A stretch of 64,000 nt of DNA from Mycolicibacterium sp. MU0053 (GTDB taxonomy: Bacteria > Actinomycetota > Actinomycetes > Mycobacteriales > Mycobacteriaceae): the NCBI RefSeq assembly GCF_963378095.1, contig NZ_OY726397.1:2604001-2668000 (forward strand), in the 5' to 3' direction. Below are positions 63,518-64,000 of the stretch, one piece after another (positions within the stretch are counted from its first letter, which is position 1; every line of letters starts with the position of its first letter). The translations under genes and the position numbers were made by a program. The notes under the pieces were generated by a model that was not told the DNA's origin, did not search any database, and saw only the letters and a program-made list of their open reading frames with translations.

Positions 63518-63976
63518 TCATGACAGCGCGGCGGCGTTGACCGCTCCCACGGCCACCAGTGCCACGGCCGTCGCGATCGCCGCCGGATGCAGTCGCTCGC
63601 CGACGATCAGGTCGCGGAACCGGCCGGGCACCACCACTTCGAGCACCACCAGCGCGACCCCCTGCAGCGCGACGCCGACCAGCCCGTAAACGGCGGCGTC
63701 GACCAGCCCCTGGCCGAGGGCACTGGAGCTGGCGACGATCGCGCTGACGACCACCATGGCAAGCGCCACATACATTCCCGAGGCGACGGCCACCGCGTTG
63801 GGCCGGCGCTCGACGAACACCAGCCGGCGCAGATTGCCCGGGGTCAGCAGGTCGACCATCACGAAGCCGGTCACCAGCACGAGGGCGCCGACCAGGAAGT
63901 AGAGCAGCGCGGCGACGACGTTCTGGGTGAGGCCCTCAGCGCTGATGGTTCCGAACTCGACGGCGGCGGTGTACAT
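63518..63976 (-). CDS. DUF350-family membrane protein
   Basis: A 152-residue protein with four transmembrane helices ([21 protein letters not shown] is the first), typical of DUF350. Members are often found next to membrane-bound SpeE-like genes in bacteria. It precedes speE by 13 bp and is probably co-transcribed. The ATG at 63976 lies 25 bp from the window end, so upstream context is missing. Function unknown beyond this association. Confidence 0.85.
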   Translation of the reverse strand: MYTAAVEFGTISAEGLTQNVVAALLYFLVGALVLVTGFVMVDLLTPGNLRRLVFVERRPNAVAVASGMYVALAMVVVSAIVASSSALGQGLVDAAVYGLVGVALQGVALVVLEVVVPGRFRDLIVGERLHPAAIATAVALVAVGAVNAAALS

Positions 63977-64000
63977 TCACGATCTCCTTGCGTAGGTGTG

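Noticed and set aside
61621..63540. A 639-codon open frame on the plus strand
   Set aside because: Antisense to speE; no ribosome site or motif, and low-complexity composition.

Overview
The window is high-GC DNA from a mycobacterium, most likely an environmental, fast-growing Mycolicibacterium-type species. The diagnostic proteins are CYP140, CYP124, CYP125, an Rpf resuscitation factor, MPT53, MPT63, FdxA, RipD, a FAAL of the FadD31 type, FurA-KatG and IpdC. No rRNA, tRNA, CRISPR array or prophage was seen. From memory of M. tuberculosis gene order (not checked), cyp140, rpfC, cinA, katG-furA, mpt63, fadD31 and tpx all come from one stretch (about Rv1880c-Rv1932). The window therefore looks like an enlarged and rearranged version of that region.

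Layout. 1-6.6 kb: a truncated amidohydrolase with an operator-like inverted repeat, a TesB thioesterase, cyp140, cyp124, a threonine-synthase-like PLP enzyme and an Rpf. 6.8-9.1 kb: mpt53, a CcdA-like transporter and a cysteine-rich exported protein, then fdxA behind a DosR box. 9.2-14.8 kb: an anchored Pro-rich protein, a GntR regulator with a fatty-acid-hydroxylase-type gene, a CYP125-family P450 and several small secreted proteins. 14.8-26.9 kb: ipdC behind a KstR box, epoxide hydrolase, a GyrA-like/GNAT fusion, cinA, hydrolases, an AraC regulator and amidohydrolase, YaaA, MOSC, STAS and a DMT transporter. 27-31.5 kb: furA-katG, a MenC-like probable pseudoenzyme and tpx. 31.6-39.8 kb: a RipD-like protein, TenA, FadD-EchA, an MPT63-like protein and a TetR gene. 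39.85-41.55 kb: a complete IS1182-family element. 41.6-52.4 kb: FAAL, SRPBCC, ThrE, S4 protein, cutinase, a second furA-katG locus, an SDR and a serine hydrolase. 52.8-64 kb: cold-shock gene, M14 peptidase, FKBP lipoprotein, TetR, BioYMN, a second long amidohydrolase with TetR, a degenerate cyclase-like protein, and SpeE with a DUF350 protein.

How the genes work together. Three themes recur. (1) Sterol and branched-lipid catabolism: CYP124, CYP125, IpdC, EchA, FadD, thioesterase and a KstR operator. (2) Peroxide and thiol defence: two FurA-KatG pairs, Tpx, YaaA, and MPT53 with CcdA. (3) Envelope and secretion: Rpf, RipD, cutinase, MPT63, FAAL and many small exported proteins. The most noteworthy observations are probable pseudoenzymes or altered regulatory domains (MenC-like, RipD-like, cyclase-like, STAS), a GyrA-like/GNAT fusion, two furA genes with identical promoter spacing, an IS inserted exactly at a stop codon between a TetR gene and a FAAL gene, and several well-formed operators. 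I did not find a clearly new multi-gene system such as a defence island or a biosynthetic cluster.
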